Assembly (NCBI RefSeq): GCF_029635795.1
Contig: NZ_CP114280.1
Span: 1,798,001-1,862,000 of the forward strand
Reading direction: 5' to 3'
Length of the DNA stretch: 64,000 bases
From: Dickeya lacustris
GTDB taxonomy: Bacteria; Pseudomonadota; Gammaproteobacteria; Enterobacterales; Enterobacteriaceae
The stretch's first letter is position 1, and every line of letters begins with the position of its first letter. A model generated the notes under the pieces. The model was not told where the DNA came from. It did no database searches and saw only the letters and a list, made by a program, of their open reading frames with translations. A program made the translations under genes and the position numbers. Below, one piece after another: positions 39,525-49,889 of this stretch.

Positions 39525-39675
39525 GGGGGGAATTTCCTGCATTTAGCACCGTGATATGCCTCAAACGGTATCAATACGCCGCAGACATACCGCAACAGAC
39601 AACAAAATAAAACCGATCGCAAAACCTGCGGGCAACGGTCATGCCCTGCCGCCATCAGGCCGCAGGGCTGCCGCG

Positions 39676-40083
39676 TTATTCGTCTTCGTCGCCGTCTTCT
39701 TCTGCCAGCAACGCCTGATAGCCTTCGGCATCCAGCAATTCATTGAGCTCTGACTCATCAGCGGCTTTGATGCGGAACAACCAGCCTTCCGCATAAGGTG
39801 CGCTGTTCACCAGCTCAGGCGCGCCCTCTAATTCATCATTCACTTCAACGATTTCGCCACTCAGCGGCGCATAGATATCTGAAGCGGCTTTAACCGACTC
39901 GGCTACGGCGCAATCGTCACCGGCGTTCACCGTGCTGCCTACTTCCGGCAGATCGACAAACACCATATCACCCAGCAACTCCTGAGCGTGCTCGGTAATC
40001 CCTACGCTGTAAATGCCATTGCCTTCCGCCATCACCCATTCATGGGAGGAGGTATATTTCAGTTCTGCCGGAACATTGCTCAT
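39676..40083 (-). CDS. gcvH: Glycine cleavage H-protein
   Basis: ATG 40083 gives 135 residues ([16 protein letters not shown]). The lipoylated lysine lies in [15 protein letters not shown]. The C-terminus ends in AEEDGDEDE, a few residues longer and more acidic than E. coli GcvH (129 residues). It shuttles the aminomethyl group between P-, T- and L-proteins. Two in-frame ATGs are adjacent; the second aligns with the family start. Confidence 0.96.
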   Translation of the reverse strand: MSNVPAELKYTSSHEWVMAEGNGIYSVGITEHAQELLGDMVFVDLPEVGSTVNAGDDCAVAESVKAASDIYAPLSGEIVEVNDELEGAPELVNSAPYAEGWLFRIKAADESELNELLDAEGYQALLAEEDGDEDE

Positions 40084-40112
40084 TGCCACTTTCTCCTTAC
40101 TTAAGCCAAAAA

Positions 40113-41213
40113 TTAAAACTGAACCAGCGCCTTACCGGCGCGGACAAAATTTGGTTTGGTGACATGCACCGGCAGCTCACGATTGCGAATCAGCACGGTT
40201 GCCTGCTCACCGATACCCGCAGGCACACGGGCCAGCGCCACGCTGACGCCCAATGTTGGCGAGAATGACCCGCTGGTGATGACGCCCTCTTGCACCACGT
40301 TGTTCGCGTCGGTAAAACGCACCGTCTGACCATGACGCAACACGCCTTTTTCGGTCATCACCAGGCCCACCAGTTGTTCGGTGCCTTGCGCCTGCTGGCG
40401 CTCCAGCGCCTCGCGGCCAATAAACTGGCGCTCTTGCGGCTGCCAGGCTATCGTCCAGCCCATATTGGCGGCCAGCGGTGACACGGTTTCATCCATGTCC
40501 TGACCATACAGGTTCATGCCCGCTTCCAGACGCAGCGTGTCACGCGCGCCCAAACCACAGGGTTTTACGCCAGCGGCCAGCAACTGTTGCCAGAAACTCA
40601 CCGCCTGCGCCTGCGGCAGGGCAATTTCGTAGCCTGCTTCGCCAGTATAGCCAGTGGTGGCAATAAATAACTCGTCGGCCTGCACACCGAAGAACGGTTT
40701 CATACCCGCAATCTGTTCACACTGCGCCGCACTTAACAGGCTGCGCACTTTTTCCTGCGCCTGCGGCCCTTGCACCGCTATCAGCGACAGGTCTTCACGC
40801 TCGGTGAGCGTCACCCCAAACGGTTTGGCGTGCTCGCTAATCCAGGCCAGGTCCTTCTCACGGGTGGCGGAGTTCACCACCAGACGGAAATAATCTTCGC
40901 TCTGAAAATAGACGATTAAATCGTCGATCACGCCCGCAGACGGCGTCAGCATCGCGGTGTAGAGCGCCTTGCCGGGTTGGGTCAGTTTGGCGACGTCGTT
41001 GGCCAGTAAGTAACGTAAAAATTCGCGCACCCGGGCGCCGCGCAAATCGACAATGGTCATGTGTGAAACATCAAACATACCGGCGCTGTTACGCACGATG
41101 TGATGCTCATCAAGCTGCGAGCCATAATGCAGCGGCATCATCCAGCCATGGAAGTCCACCATCTTGGCACCATCGGCCAGATGCTGTTGATACAACGGAG
41201 TGTGGTTTGCCAT
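40113..41213 (-). CDS. gcvT: Aminomethyltransferase, T-protein
   Basis: The 366-residue protein matches Gcv[21 protein letters not shown] at the start, [27 protein letters not shown] and [19 protein letters not shown] with the catalytic aspartate. It transfers the methylene group to tetrahydrofolate and releases ammonia. First gene of the operon; gcvH follows after 29 bp. Confidence 0.97.
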   Translation of the reverse strand: MANHTPLYQQHLADGAKMVDFHGWMMPLHYGSQLDEHHIVRNSAGMFDVSHMTIVDLRGARVREFLRYLLANDVAKLTQPGKALYTAMLTPSAGVIDDLIVYFQSEDYFRLVVNSATREKDLAWISEHAKPFGVTLTEREDLSLIAVQGPQAQEKVRSLLSAAQCEQIAGMKPFFGVQADELFIATTGYTGEAGYEIALPQAQAVSFWQQLLAAGVKPCGLGARDTLRLEAGMNLYGQDMDETVSPLAANMGWTIAWQPQERQFIGREALERQQAQGTEQLVGLVMTEKGVLRHGQTVRFTDANNVVQEGVITSGSFSPTLGVSVALARVPAGIGEQATVLIRNRELPVHVTKPNFVRAGKALVQF

Positions 41214-41728
41214 TTTTCTCTTCTCTACGCCTTTCTACGTTAGCCGCGCGTTGTGACGCCAGGCCCCACGACGCAAACGTTTATCCTGCCATTGAACTTA
41301 CCACCGAAATGCGCCCGCCACCACACCCTTAGTCATAAGTTTATCTATATAAAACATAAAACCCCCGACCTGTCTCGCACCATCATCATCAGAATTAAAA
41401 ACCAAAAATAATTATAAAATAATTTTTTAATCTCACAATATAGTTATTTACTGAACACTAAATACAAAAAACACCGCTATCGAAGTGGGTTATCAGATAA
41501 CAAAAAAGCATTAATCATTATATAAAGTAATGCGAAAAAAACCTGAAATTAGATTATTTCAGGTCAGTTACGTCATTGTTAATGCCCGTGCAGTATGGCG
41601 TTTTGTGATAGCTCTCACGGCTATCTTCCCCTCAGCGCCAGCGCGGTGCTGATGATGGCAATAACCGGAAGGTGGCGGGGTGTAAGAGGTTCACACTGTG
41701 GTTTATCAACGAAAACAGGAGCGTAGTG
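41214..41728. other. Divergent control region of gcvTHP and fucO, 515 bp
   Basis: AT-rich from 41340 to 41580, where the gcv promoter and Lrp/GcvA sites would be expected; I cannot place them with confidence. A CRP-like site lies on the fucO side. Confidence 0.6.
41604..41619. promoter_or_regulatory. CRP-like site upstream of fucO
   Basis: TGTGATAGCTCTCACG matches TGTGA-N6-TCACA in nine of ten positions, centred 117 bp before the fucO start. Catabolite control is expected for this gene. Confidence 0.5.
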
Positions 41729-42180
41729 ATGACACACAGAATGATACTCAATGAGACGTCATATTTTGGCCAAGGCGCGATAGCTCACCTGACGCAAGAG
41801 GTGCAACGGCGCGGTTTTCATAAAGCGCTGGTCGTGACGGACAGCGAGCTGGTGGCGCATGGGGTGGCGGGCAAAGTCACCCGCCTGCTCGATAACGCCG
41901 GCCTGCCTTATGATGTCTATGACGGCGTTATTCCTAACCCGACTATTGCCATTGTGCATCAGGGCGTGAAGCGTTTTCAGGAGGCTGCCGCCGACTACCT
42001 GATTGCTATCGGCGGCGGCTCGCCGCAAGACACCAGTAAAGCCATCGGCATTATTATCAACAACCCGGAATTTGCCGATGTGCGCAGCCTCGAAGGGGTC
42101 GCCGCCACGCGCAAACCCAGCGTGCCGATTTTCGCCATTCCGACCACCTCCGGCACCGCCGCAGAAGTGACCATCAACTA

Positions 42181-43100
42181 GGCTGTGTCCCTTAACTTAA
42201 CAACCGCTTTAAAAATAACCTGATCGCTCCCAGTTTTAGCATACTCAGGTAGTTTCTGGCCGTTTTCTCCGAGCGGGTGGCAATACGGCGATTTTCTTTA
42301 AGTATCGCAAAGCAACGCTCCACGACATTGCGTTTTTTGTACAGGCGCGTGTCGAGGGGGCGACGTCCGTCCTGACTGGCCTTCTCATTCGATTTAAACG
42401 GAATAACCGCTTTTATTCCTTTCATTTTCAAGTGAATGCGAAGGTTTTTACCTGAATAACCCTTATCCGCCAGCACCGCTTTCGGACGTGATTTCAGGTG
42501 CCCGCTTTTTCGGATAATCCGACCCGGTTGAGCAACGTTTCCGCGTATCGGCTTTCGTGGGCCTGTCCACCGCTCAGGCAAAAACTCAGTGGTAATCCTG
42601 TGCCATCTGTCGCCAGATGGATTTTGGTGCCAAAGCCGCCGCGAGAGCGACCCAGCCCATGGTCCTCGCATTCATCGGGATGTTTTTTTCGCACCGGCGG
42701 CCGCTTTCAGGGCGCGAACGTTACTGCCATCCAGCGCGATAACATCCCAGTCTATCAGCGCTTTTTCATCCAGAATCTGGAGTAATTTATTGAAAATGCT
42801 GTTCATTATTCCGGCTTTAGACCACCGATTGAAGCGGTTGTAAATGGTTTTCCATTGACCATAACGCTCAGGTAAGTCCCGCCAGGGTGCGCCAGAGCAA
42901 AGCACCCAAAATATGCCATTCATGACATGTCTGTGCGCAAAATAAGGACGCCCGCCTCGGGAAGAGCCTCTTTCAGGTGGCAGCATGGGAGAAATCAACG
43001 CCCAGGCGTCATCGGGAAAATCGTAACGAGCCAAATTAAAGGACTTTTTGTGGTGAAATCATGTCCCTGATTGTACAAAAAATAGTTACGGGACACACCC
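42181..43100 (-). mobile_element. IS5-family (IS427-group-like) insertion sequence, 920 bp, in fucO
   Basis: The ends are inverted repeats: GGCTGTGTCCCTTAACT on the left and GGGTGTGTCCCGTAACT (minus strand) on the right, 15 of 17 matching. TA flanks both ends (42179-42180 and 43101-43102), a 2-bp target duplication usual for the group. The transposase is encoded on the minus strand. It is the only IS that I see in the window. Confidence 0.92.
42192..43034 (-). pseudogene. IS5-family transposase, reading frame broken twice
   Basis: The first part (43034 leftward; MARYDFPDDAWALISPML, then WDVIALDGSNVRALK with the first catalytic Asp) stops after an A7 run near 42690. The protein continues in another frame (HPDECEDHGLGRSRGGFGTK) and again in a third from about 42518 (RKSGHLKSRPKAVLADKGYS through the end, with second Asp and catalytic Glu). 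A shift at the A7 run may be natural slippage, as the group often uses one. The second looks like a 1-base deletion, so this copy is probably dead or misread. Confidence 0.8.
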
Positions 43101-43784
43101 TACGTCATCACCGATGAAGAGAAACGGCGCAAATTTGTTTGCGTTGACCCGCACGACATTCCGATTGTGTCGTTTATTGATGCTGACATGATGCGCTCTA
43201 TGCCCGCCTCTCTTAAAGCCGCAACCGGTATTGACGCGCTCACCCACGCCATCGAAGGCTTTACCACCCTCGCTGCCTGGGAGTTGACCGACATGCTGCA
43301 CTTAAAAGCCATCGAGATTATCAGCCGCTCACTGCGTGATTCGGTGGCGGGCAACGATAAAGGCGTCGAAGATATGGCGTTGGGCCAATATATTGCCGGA
43401 ATGGGCTTTTCTAATGTCGGGCTGGGGCTGGTACACGGTATGGCACATCCGCTGGGGGCGTTCTACAACACGCCGCACGGGGTGGCGAACGCGATTCTGC
43501 TGCCGCACATTATGGCCTGGAATGCCGATTACACCGGTGAAAAGTACCGTGCGATCGCGCAGGCCATGGGGGTAAAAGAGGCCGCGACGCTGCCGCTGGC
43601 ACACGCCAGAGCCGCCGCGATTGAGGCCGTCACCCAACTGGCTCGGGATGTGGATATTCCGCCGCGCTTGCGTCAGGTTGGCGTCAAAGAGCAAGACATT
43701 CCGGCGCTGGCGCAGGCCGCGTTTGACGATGTCTGCACCGGCGGTAATCCTCGGCCAGCCAGTGTGCAAGAGATTGCGGCGCTC

Positions 43785-43820
43785 TATCAGTCAATTTACT
43801 GACACCAGTCAATTTACTGA
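43785..43820. repeat. 18-bp direct duplication including the fucO stop
   Basis: CAGTCAATTTACTGA at 43788-43802, which contains the fucO stop, is repeated exactly at 43806-43820; with three flanking bases the unit is 18 bp. The rest of the gap to 44026 shows nothing clear. Confidence 0.9.
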
Positions 43821-44026
43821 TTCGCTGCTGTTCACAGAAAAAATGCGCGTCCAGCCAGTCTCAGGCTTCGCCCTGCAACACCTGGCGATGTATGGCAGGG
43901 GCAGAGCCCCGTGTCGGAGTGTCAGGACGCGTAGAGCAACCTCGCTGCCGTGGCAGCCATCGTCTGGCGGCACGGCAGTGGGGCTCAAAGGCTGCACGTT
44001 ATTTATGCAGCAGGTAGGGAACGTAG

Positions 44027-45709
44027 TTAGATAAGCTGGCTGATATTCACATTTTCCATCAGATAATGGTTGTCGGAGTAATCCACCGGGATCGCGATAA
44101 CGGCGGGGCCCTCCACCCCCATCGCCTGCCAAAGCTTGGGCACCAGTTCACTGGCTGACTCCACCGCGAACCCTTTCGCGCCAAACGCCTCGGCGTAAGC
44201 TTTAAAATCGATCGGCCCGAAGGTGACGCCGGATGTACGCCGATATTTTTTCTCCTCCTGAATTGCCACCATGTTATAGGCGTTATCCACCCAAATGATG
44301 TGCAGAATATTGGCGTTTAAGCGCACGGCGGTTTCCAGCTCCATACTCGACTGCATAAATCCGCCATCGCCGGATACCGACACCACCTTCTGATGCGGGT
44401 TCACCAGCGCGGCGGCAATCGCCCACGGCAGAGCGACCCCCATAGTCTGCTGGCCGTTGGTCATCAAAATCTGGCGGGCGCGGAAACTGTAGAGATAACG
44501 CGCCAGCCAGATATGGAAACTGCCCATATCCACGCACAGCGTCACGTCTTGGTTTATCAGGTCTTGCATCACCCGCACCAGCCGCAGAGGGTGAATGGCA
44601 AACCCCTCCATGTTAATCGCCCGGGTGGCCAGCTCGTGACGTAGCTGACGGCGTTCGGCCAGAATCTGCTGCGCCGTTGCAGAGAGTGCAATCGGTGAGC
44701 GTAACTGTTGATTGAGCATATCAATGGTGATGCTGATATCACCGACCAGCTCGATATCCGGGCGATAGGCGCTCTCAACCTCAGCGGGAAGCACATCAAT
44801 ATGCACCAGCGTCGCATGACCGCTATTCCACAGCGCAGGCGCATACTCAACCGGGCTGTAGCCGACGGTGACAATCAAATCGGCCTGCTGTAGCAGCTTG
44901 TCGCCCGCCTGATTGTTAAACAACCCCACCCGCCCGGCGAAATGGTCGAAATGTTGTTGATCGATAACACCGGCGGCCTGATAGGTGCTGGTGACAGGTA
45001 AACGGCTCTGATGCAGCAAGCGGCGCAGCGCATCGGCATTTTTCGGCTGGCTGGCCATCAGCCCCAACAGCAAAATGGGGTTTTTAGCCTGTTGAATCAG
45101 GCTGACTACCCGCTCAACATCCGCTGGCGGCGCGCTGTTTAACGTGGGTAATTCACTGCGCGCCAGCACCGCGCTGGTCACAGGCTCGTTGACGATATCC
45201 TCAGGCAGGCTGATAAATGCCGCACCGGGGCGGCCAAATTCCGCCGCGCGAAACGCATTGGCCATCACCTCGGAGATAGCCGACGAGACCGTGATTTCGG
45301 CGCTGTATTTACTCACCGGCTGAAACAAACTCACCGTATCAAGGCTCTGATGAGTGAGCTTTAGGCGATCGGCACGTTTCACCGCACCGCCCAGCGCGAC
45401 CATCGGGTCGCCCTCTGCCGTAGCGGTCGCAAGCCCCGTCACCAGATTGGAGCAGCCCGGCCCGGATGTCACCATCGTCACTCCCGCTTTTCCGGTCAGG
45501 CGACCAATGGCTGCGGCCATAAACGCGCCGTTGGCTTCGTGGCGCACGGCAATGGTTTGGATGGGTGAGTCTTCCAATGCATCGAATACGCGGTCGATTT
45601 TGGCACCCGGGATACCAAAGACATACTTCACGCCTTGTTGCTCAAGGTGTTTAACAATCAACTGAGCCCCGCTTGACCAGCGCTGTTGGGCGTCCCTATT
45701 TTCCATCAT
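44027..45709 (-). CDS. budB: Catabolic acetolactate synthase
   Basis: The 560-residue protein is a single-subunit ThDP enzyme: [15 protein letters not shown] with the catalytic Glu in [12 protein letters not shown], and the ThDP motif [22 protein letters not shown]. It joins two pyruvates to acetolactate without FAD or a regulatory subunit (catabolic AlsS/BudB type), the first step of acetoin/butanediol fermentation. It is 62 bp after budA in the same operon. No budC (diol dehydrogenase) is nearby. Confidence 0.95.
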   Translation of the reverse strand: MMENRDAQQRWSSGAQLIVKHLEQQGVKYVFGIPGAKIDRVFDALEDSPIQTIAVRHEANGAFMAAAIGRLTGKAGVTMVTSGPGCSNLVTGLATATAEGDPMVALGGAVKRADRLKLTHQSLDTVSLFQPVSKYSAEITVSSAISEVMANAFRAAEFGRPGAAFISLPEDIVNEPVTSAVLARSELPTLNSAPPADVERVVSLIQQAKNPILLLGLMASQPKNADALRRLLHQSRLPVTSTYQAAGVIDQQHFDHFAGRVGLFNNQAGDKLLQQADLIVTVGYSPVEYAPALWNSGHATLVHIDVLPAEVESAYRPDIELVGDISITIDMLNQQLRSPIALSATAQQILAERRQLRHELATRAINMEGFAIHPLRLVRVMQDLINQDVTLCVDMGSFHIWLARYLYSFRARQILMTNGQQTMGVALPWAIAAALVNPHQKVVSVSGDGGFMQSSMELETAVRLNANILHIIWVDNAYNMVAIQEEKKYRRTSGVTFGPIDFKAYAEAFGAKGFAVESASELVPKLWQAMGVEGPAVIAIPVDYSDNHYLMENVNISQLI

Positions 45710-45771
45710 GTTTATCCTCTGCGTAACGATGTGCTTTTACTGTGAGTCGCTGACTGATGCACGCTTTCACG

Positions 45772-46554
45772 TTAGCTCTCGACTGAGTGAATCACCTGGT
45801 CGAGATCTTCAGGGGATAAATTGGCCTTGAGGAAATCCCTGTCACGAGGAAGGTCAATCACCAGTTTGGCGATGGTGCCGAACGTCAGCACCCCCTCTTC
45901 GAGTTGGTAATCCAGAATATGCCCACCGCCTTGGCGGTTATCGGTAATAAAGTGTTCGTGATAACCAGCCACATTAATCCCCTGCACATAAGCAGGACTA
46001 CGAAAACCGATGGCGCTACCCTGACAGTGTTCAAAATGGAACGTAGGCTGTTGGGCAACCGCTTCGAGCATCGGTTTATAAGGGCGTTCCTGGCGGGGCA
46101 CCGTGCGGGTTTCAACATGGCTAAAATGGCCATCGATCCGCAGGGCGCAAAACAGATTGTCGGTGGCGACAAAATCGTTAATACGTTGATGAATCGCCTC
46201 ACGACGAATGGCCCGAGTAAAATGAACCTGCTCGGTTGGCCGGAAAAACGTCATCACCGCAAAAGGTGTTTTCTGATGGGGCTGCGCTGCACGCGCGCTG
46301 CCATCTTCGCGTAACTGGAAAATACGGCTGTTAAGCGCCACCAGCTCGCCATCCAGATTATTAAACGTCCCTAATCCGAAATCACCATGCTCCAGCAATT
46401 CCGACATCGTGGTCTGGCCTTCATACAGGCCATTAATCAGGCCGCTCATTAATGAGGTCTGATAGATAACGCTTTCTGGATGCTGTTGCTGATGATGAAG
46501 TGCAAAGCTGGCCAGTTCCGCAACGCAAGGATCGACACAGTTGACCTCTTTCAT
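45772..46554 (-). CDS. budA: Alpha-acetolactate decarboxylase
   Basis: The 260-residue protein matches BudA: YQTSLMSGLINGLYEGQTTM, HGDFGLGTFNNLDGELVAL, and the zinc ligands in GYHEHFITDNRQGGGHILDY. It converts acetolactate to acetoin in the cytoplasm. Together with BudB it diverts pyruvate to a neutral product during fermentation. Expression is expected to depend on the divergent LysR regulator and low pH. Confidence 0.95.
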   Translation of the reverse strand: MKEVNCVDPCVAELASFALHHQQQHPESVIYQTSLMSGLINGLYEGQTTMSELLEHGDFGLGTFNNLDGELVALNSRIFQLREDGSARAAQPHQKTPFAVMTFFRPTEQVHFTRAIRREAIHQRINDFVATDNLFCALRIDGHFSHVETRTVPRQERPYKPMLEAVAQQPTFHFEHCQGSAIGFRSPAYVQGINVAGYHEHFITDNRQGGGHILDYQLEEGVLTFGTIAKLVIDLPRDRDFLKANLSPEDLDQVIHSVES

Positions 46555-46671
46555 ATTTTTTCCTTTCCGACGATCGGCAACTTAAATTTTTTTAATGTTT
46601 CGCTTGAATATTGACGTGCGTCACACCAAAGTTCCAATACAGAAAGGTGGCCATTTGGAGATCGAAAATAT

Positions 46672-47565
46672 ATGGAATTACGTTATCTGCGCTATTTTGT
46701 CGCAGTGGCCTCAACCCGGCATTTTACCCGTGCGGCGGAACAACTGGGCATTTCGCAACCGCCACTTAGTCAGCAAATTCAAAAACTTGAGAGGGAAGTC
46801 GGTACGCCGCTATTCAAACGCCTGACGCGCGGCGTAGAGATGACCGACGCAGGCGAAGCGCTGTATCAGGATGCCAGCCACATTCTGGAACTGACCGATT
46901 CAGCGCTGGAACGGGTGCGCAGCATTGCGCGCGGCGAGCATGGGGTGATTAATGTCGGCTTTTCCTGTGCCGTAACATTCCATCCGGTCGTCCTCACCTT
47001 GTTGCAGCACTACCGCCAGCGCTACCCGCATGTGCGCCTGCAACCTCGTGAAGAGCATATCGACCAAATACTGGAAAGCCTGCGCAACCGCACCACGGAC
47101 ATTGCCTTTGTGCGCCTGCCCAGCGATATCGGTGATGAATTCGAAGGCGAGTTGCTGGTCAACGAGCCAATGCAACTGGTATTACCGCAGCACCATCCCC
47201 TCAGCCAACAGACACACATCACGTTGAGTCAATTACAGCGTGAACCGTTGATCATTTTCCCGCGTGAACTGTGCCCCAGCCTTCACGACATGATAGTGCG
47301 CGCCTGTTATCTGTCTGGCTACCAGCCTGCTATTCATCCGCTGGCTCCGCATATCACCGCCACCATCAGCATGGTCGCGTCGGGGTTCGGCATTACTTTC
47401 GTGCCTGAATCACTCTCCAGCATCCAGACCGGCAATGTCACCTATCACGATACCGGCGAGCCCCATCTGACCACGCAAATCGCAGTTATCTGGCGTAAGC
47501 ACGACCGCAGCGCCACGTTGATGAATATGCTGCAACTGGTGCGACATCACCTGAAAAATCGCTGA
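46672..47565 (+). CDS. budR: LysR-type regulator of the butanediol pathway
   Basis: The 297-residue protein has the LysR winged-helix N-terminus (MELRYLRYFVAVASTRHFTR, LGISQPPLSQQIQKLE) and a type 2 periplasmic-fold effector domain. It is divergent from budAB across 117 bp, the standard layout for BudR/AlsR, which activates the operon with acetate. A T-N11-A operator is likely in the gap but not uniquely identifiable. Confidence 0.88.
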   Translation: MELRYLRYFVAVASTRHFTRAAEQLGISQPPLSQQIQKLEREVGTPLFKRLTRGVEMTDAGEALYQDASHILELTDSALERVRSIARGEHGVINVGFSCAVTFHPVVLTLLQHYRQRYPHVRLQPREEHIDQILESLRNRTTDIAFVRLPSDIGDEFEGELLVNEPMQLVLPQHHPLSQQTHITLSQLQREPLIIFPRELCPSLHDMIVRACYLSGYQPAIHPLAPHITATISMVASGFGITFVPESLSSIQTGNVTYHDTGEPHLTTQIAVIWRKHDRSATLMNMLQLVRHHLKNR

Positions 47566-47699
47566 GTAGGCAGGCATCGCCTGCTAACGCTTGCCGCAGG
47601 CGAACCGGACGGACTATTTCTCTTTACGGCCAGATAAGTTATCGCGCGGGTGCAGCAAATCATGCTCTGCGCTGTTGTCTGAGATGAAAACTGGTATAT

Positions 47700-47718
47700 G
47701 ATATTGGTTATCATTATC
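47700..47718. promoter_or_regulatory. Fur box upstream of yjjZ
   Basis: GATATTGGTTATCATTATC matches the 19-bp Fur consensus at 16 positions and lies 18 bp before the start codon, so Fur-Fe(II) should repress the gene. Confidence 0.75.
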
Positions 47719-47736
47719 ATCAATGAGACAACCATC

Positions 47737-48024
47737 ATGCTGACCGCCATGATAGCTGCCTGCGGGCTATGGGGAGTAAGCTGGTACTTTGGTAAACGCC
47801 TGTCGAGTGCGTGGGGAGTGCTGTTGCCTGCCGCATTAATGCCCTTGCTGGCATTGCCTGCGCTGAATCTGACACATCTGAAATGCATCTGTATGCTGGC
47901 TATGCTCATTACCTTAAGCATGTTGTTCCATCCTCGTCTGCGCCACTACCTGCTGCTGCCTTCCTGCATTGCGCTGGCAGGCGGCCTGGCGGCACTTTCT
48001 GTTACGCTGATGAAAATAGGCTAA
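47737..48024 (+). CDS. yjjZ: DUF1435 small membrane protein
   Basis: ATG 47737 gives 95 residues (MLTAMIAACGLWGVSWYFGK). The 13 upstream in-frame codons overlap the Fur box and are unlikely to be translated. It has three or four hydrophobic segments. Length, position next to rsmC and the Fur box all match E. coli YjjZ, an iron-regulated protein of unknown role. It is a single gene. Confidence 0.7.
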   Translation: MLTAMIAACGLWGVSWYFGKRLSSAWGVLLPAALMPLLALPALNLTHLKCICMLAMLITLSMLFHPRLRHYLLLPSCIALAGGLAALSVTLMKIG

Positions 48025-48187
48025 TACGCCAGCGAGACATGGGATATCAACCGACATAACGTCAACCTGACAGGGGAAACGGTAAAAATCGCGTGAGTCA
48101 CGTGAGTAAAACGAAAATCGTGATGACGAAGAAGAAGAATCTGTGAGGTTTTGCCCGGAGCATGCGGCGAGGATTGTGAAGATGATG

Positions 48188-48273
48188 TGGTGCGAAGAGA
48201 GGGACTTGAACCCTCACGTCCTAAGCACACTAACACCTGAAGCTAGCGCGTCTACCAATTCCGCCACCTTCGC
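48188..48273 (-). tRNA. tRNA-Leu (anticodon CAG), last of three
   Basis: Cloverleaf with a long variable arm and encoded CCA. The anticodon loop TTCAGGT gives CAG. The variable arm reads GTGC-TTA-GGAC, so one pair of its stem is broken compared with the other two copies. It matches E. coli leuQPV. Confidence 0.95.
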
Positions 48274-48347
48274 ACTGTGTAAACTACGGTACTACCTGAA
48301 TATCTTGGCTGAACAAGATATCTTGCTAACGATAATGTGTATCCCAG

Positions 48348-48433
48348 TGGTGCGAAGAGAGGGACTTGAACCCTCACGTCCTAAGGACACTAACACCTGA
48401 AGCTAGCGCGTCTACCAATTCCGCCACCTTCGC
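48348..48433 (-). tRNA. tRNA-Leu (anticodon CAG), middle of three
   Basis: Same gene as its neighbours with a perfect variable-arm stem (GTCC-TTA-GGAC) and encoded CCA. The spacing of 75-32 bp suggests one transcript for all three. Confidence 0.97.
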
Positions 48434-48465
48434 AGGTACTGAGTGATACAAATTCGTGGTGATTG

Positions 48466-48551
48466 TGGTGCGAAGAGAGGGACTTGAACCCTCACGTCCT
48501 AGGGACACTAACACCTGAAGCTAGCGCGTCTACCAATTCCGCCACCTTCGC
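48466..48551 (-). tRNA. tRNA-Leu (anticodon CAG), first of three
   Basis: Promoter-proximal copy. The variable arm is GTCC-CTA-GGAC: the stem is intact and the loop differs by one base. CCA is encoded. The promoter should lie in 48552-48700. Confidence 0.97.
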
Positions 48552-48756
48552 AAACCCAGCAACATTACATCACATAATGCCACCACGGAGGCGCATTCTA
48601 GAGATTTTCGCACCAACGTCAATCATTATTTCCGCCAGATACCCGCAGTTGCCGTAAAAAGCAGCACCCGGACAACACGGGCCTGACCCGCGCAGCCAGC
48701 GGTTGAGTGGCTGGCATCACGCCGACAGCACGCCCGGTTTACGCCGGGCGATGCCA

Positions 48757-49785
48757 TTAACGGTGTTTATGACGGCGCAGTACGGCGCGATACACCTTAA
48801 AGCGCCCGGTTTGCGCCAGCACTTCATGGCTGCCGAAGGTCTCATCCAGCAGCGCCGGGTACGGCAGAAAGGCGTTGGCGACGATACGCAGCTCGCCTTC
48901 CATGTTCAGATGAGCGGCCGCACCACGAATCATCATTTCCGCCGCGTGCAGGCTGGTTTGCATGCCATCGTGGAACGGCGGGTTAGAGATAATCAGATCA
49001 AAACGCCCCTGAATATCCGAGTAGGCATTGCTGGCAATCACCTGCCCTTCCAGCGCATTCGCCGCCAGCGTCGCCCGGCTGGCTTCCAGCGCCGCCGCGC
49101 CAACATCACTCAGCGTCAGGCGAATTTTCGGCGAAATACGCGCAAAGGCGGCCGCCAGCACTCCGGCACCACAGGCGAGATCCAGCACTTTGCCACGACG
49201 GTGCGGCTCAAGCGTTGAAAGCAGCAGTTGGCTGCCAACATCCAGCCCCTCACGGCTAAACACCCCCGGCAGCGTACGCACGGCCACGCCATCGACGTCA
49301 TAATCCAGCCACCAGTCGTCTTGCGAAAAGACGGTCGCGGCGTCCAGACGGCCATGGTATAAGCCACAGCGGCGCGCGCTGTCTATCTTATTGATGGCCG
49401 CCACCGGCTCCAGAATGCCTTCAGCGCTGCGCACGCCGCTGCGGTTTTCACCCACGACAAAAATCTCACAGCCAACCGGTAACAGCGACAGCAGATTGGA
49501 CAACTGGAATTGCGCTTCCTGTTTGCTTTTGGGCCAGTAGTAAATCAAGGTATCGCACCCGGCGACCATGTCCGCCTGCGCCAGCAGCGAAAAATGCACG
49601 TTGTCGCCCAGCGCGGGCTGCAACTGCTGCCAATGATGATATTGCGTGGTGTGCACAGTCACGGCCGCCGCCTCAAACTGCGCAGGCAATGTATCCTGCA
49701 AATCACCGGCAAACAGCACCCGGCGGGCAACAAATTCATCACTATGGCGCAATATCACTTCACTGGCGGGGGTTAATGCTGACAT
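48757..49785 (-). CDS. rsmC: 16S rRNA (guanine-1207 N2)-methyltransferase
   Basis: ATG 49785 with GAGGAG upstream gives 342 residues ([18 protein letters not shown]). A degenerate N-terminal half is followed by the active methyltransferase with [15 protein letters not shown] and the catalytic [10 protein letters not shown]. It methylates G1207 of 16S rRNA in the 30S subunit. The frame stays open upstream but that part crosses the holD promoter. A GC hairpin at 48731-48750 lies just after the stop. Confidence 0.95.
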   Translation of the reverse strand: MSALTPASEVILRHSDEFVARRVLFAGDLQDTLPAQFEAAAVTVHTTQYHHWQQLQPALGDNVHFSLLAQADMVAGCDTLIYYWPKSKQEAQFQLSNLLSLLPVGCEIFVVGENRSGVRSAEGILEPVAAINKIDSARRCGLYHGRLDAATVFSQDDWWLDYDVDGVAVRTLPGVFSREGLDVGSQLLLSTLEPHRRGKVLDLACGAGVLAAAFARISPKIRLTLSDVGAAALEASRATLAANALEGQVIASNAYSDIQGRFDLIISNPPFHDGMQTSLHAAEMMIRGAAAHLNMEGELRIVANAFLPYPALLDETFGSHEVLAQTGRFKVYRAVLRRHKHR

Positions 49786-49889
49786 CAGGTGTGGCTCCTC
49801 AATAAACTGAGCGGCGATTATAGTGGTTTGTTGGCGCATGTTCAGCGATTTGTTAGCATAGCGACGCACAATCGCACACGGAGTAAGGC

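Larger units (their letters stand above)
41729..43802 (+). pseudogene. fucO: Lactaldehyde reductase, interrupted by an insertion sequence
   Basis: The 5' part (ATG 41729, AGGAG site; MTHRMILNETSYFGQGAIAH) runs to 42180 and encodes the NAD-binding half with IAIGGGSPQDTSKAIG and PTTSGTAAEVTIN. The 3' part (43101-43802) continues YVITDEEKRRKF and carries the iron-binding histidines (GLVHGMAHPLGAFYNTPHG). Removing 42181-43100 and one TA restores AAC TAC GTC ATC, a perfect frame matching E. coli FucO. The intact enzyme is an Fe-dependent alcohol dehydrogenase making 1,2-propanediol. This copy ends in the IS after about 150 codons and should be inactive. Confidence 0.95.

Noticed and set aside
43803..44026. 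Terminators or small gene between fucO and alsS
   Set aside because: GC-rich inverted segments occur but none has a stem with T-tract, and no ORF has a plausible start.
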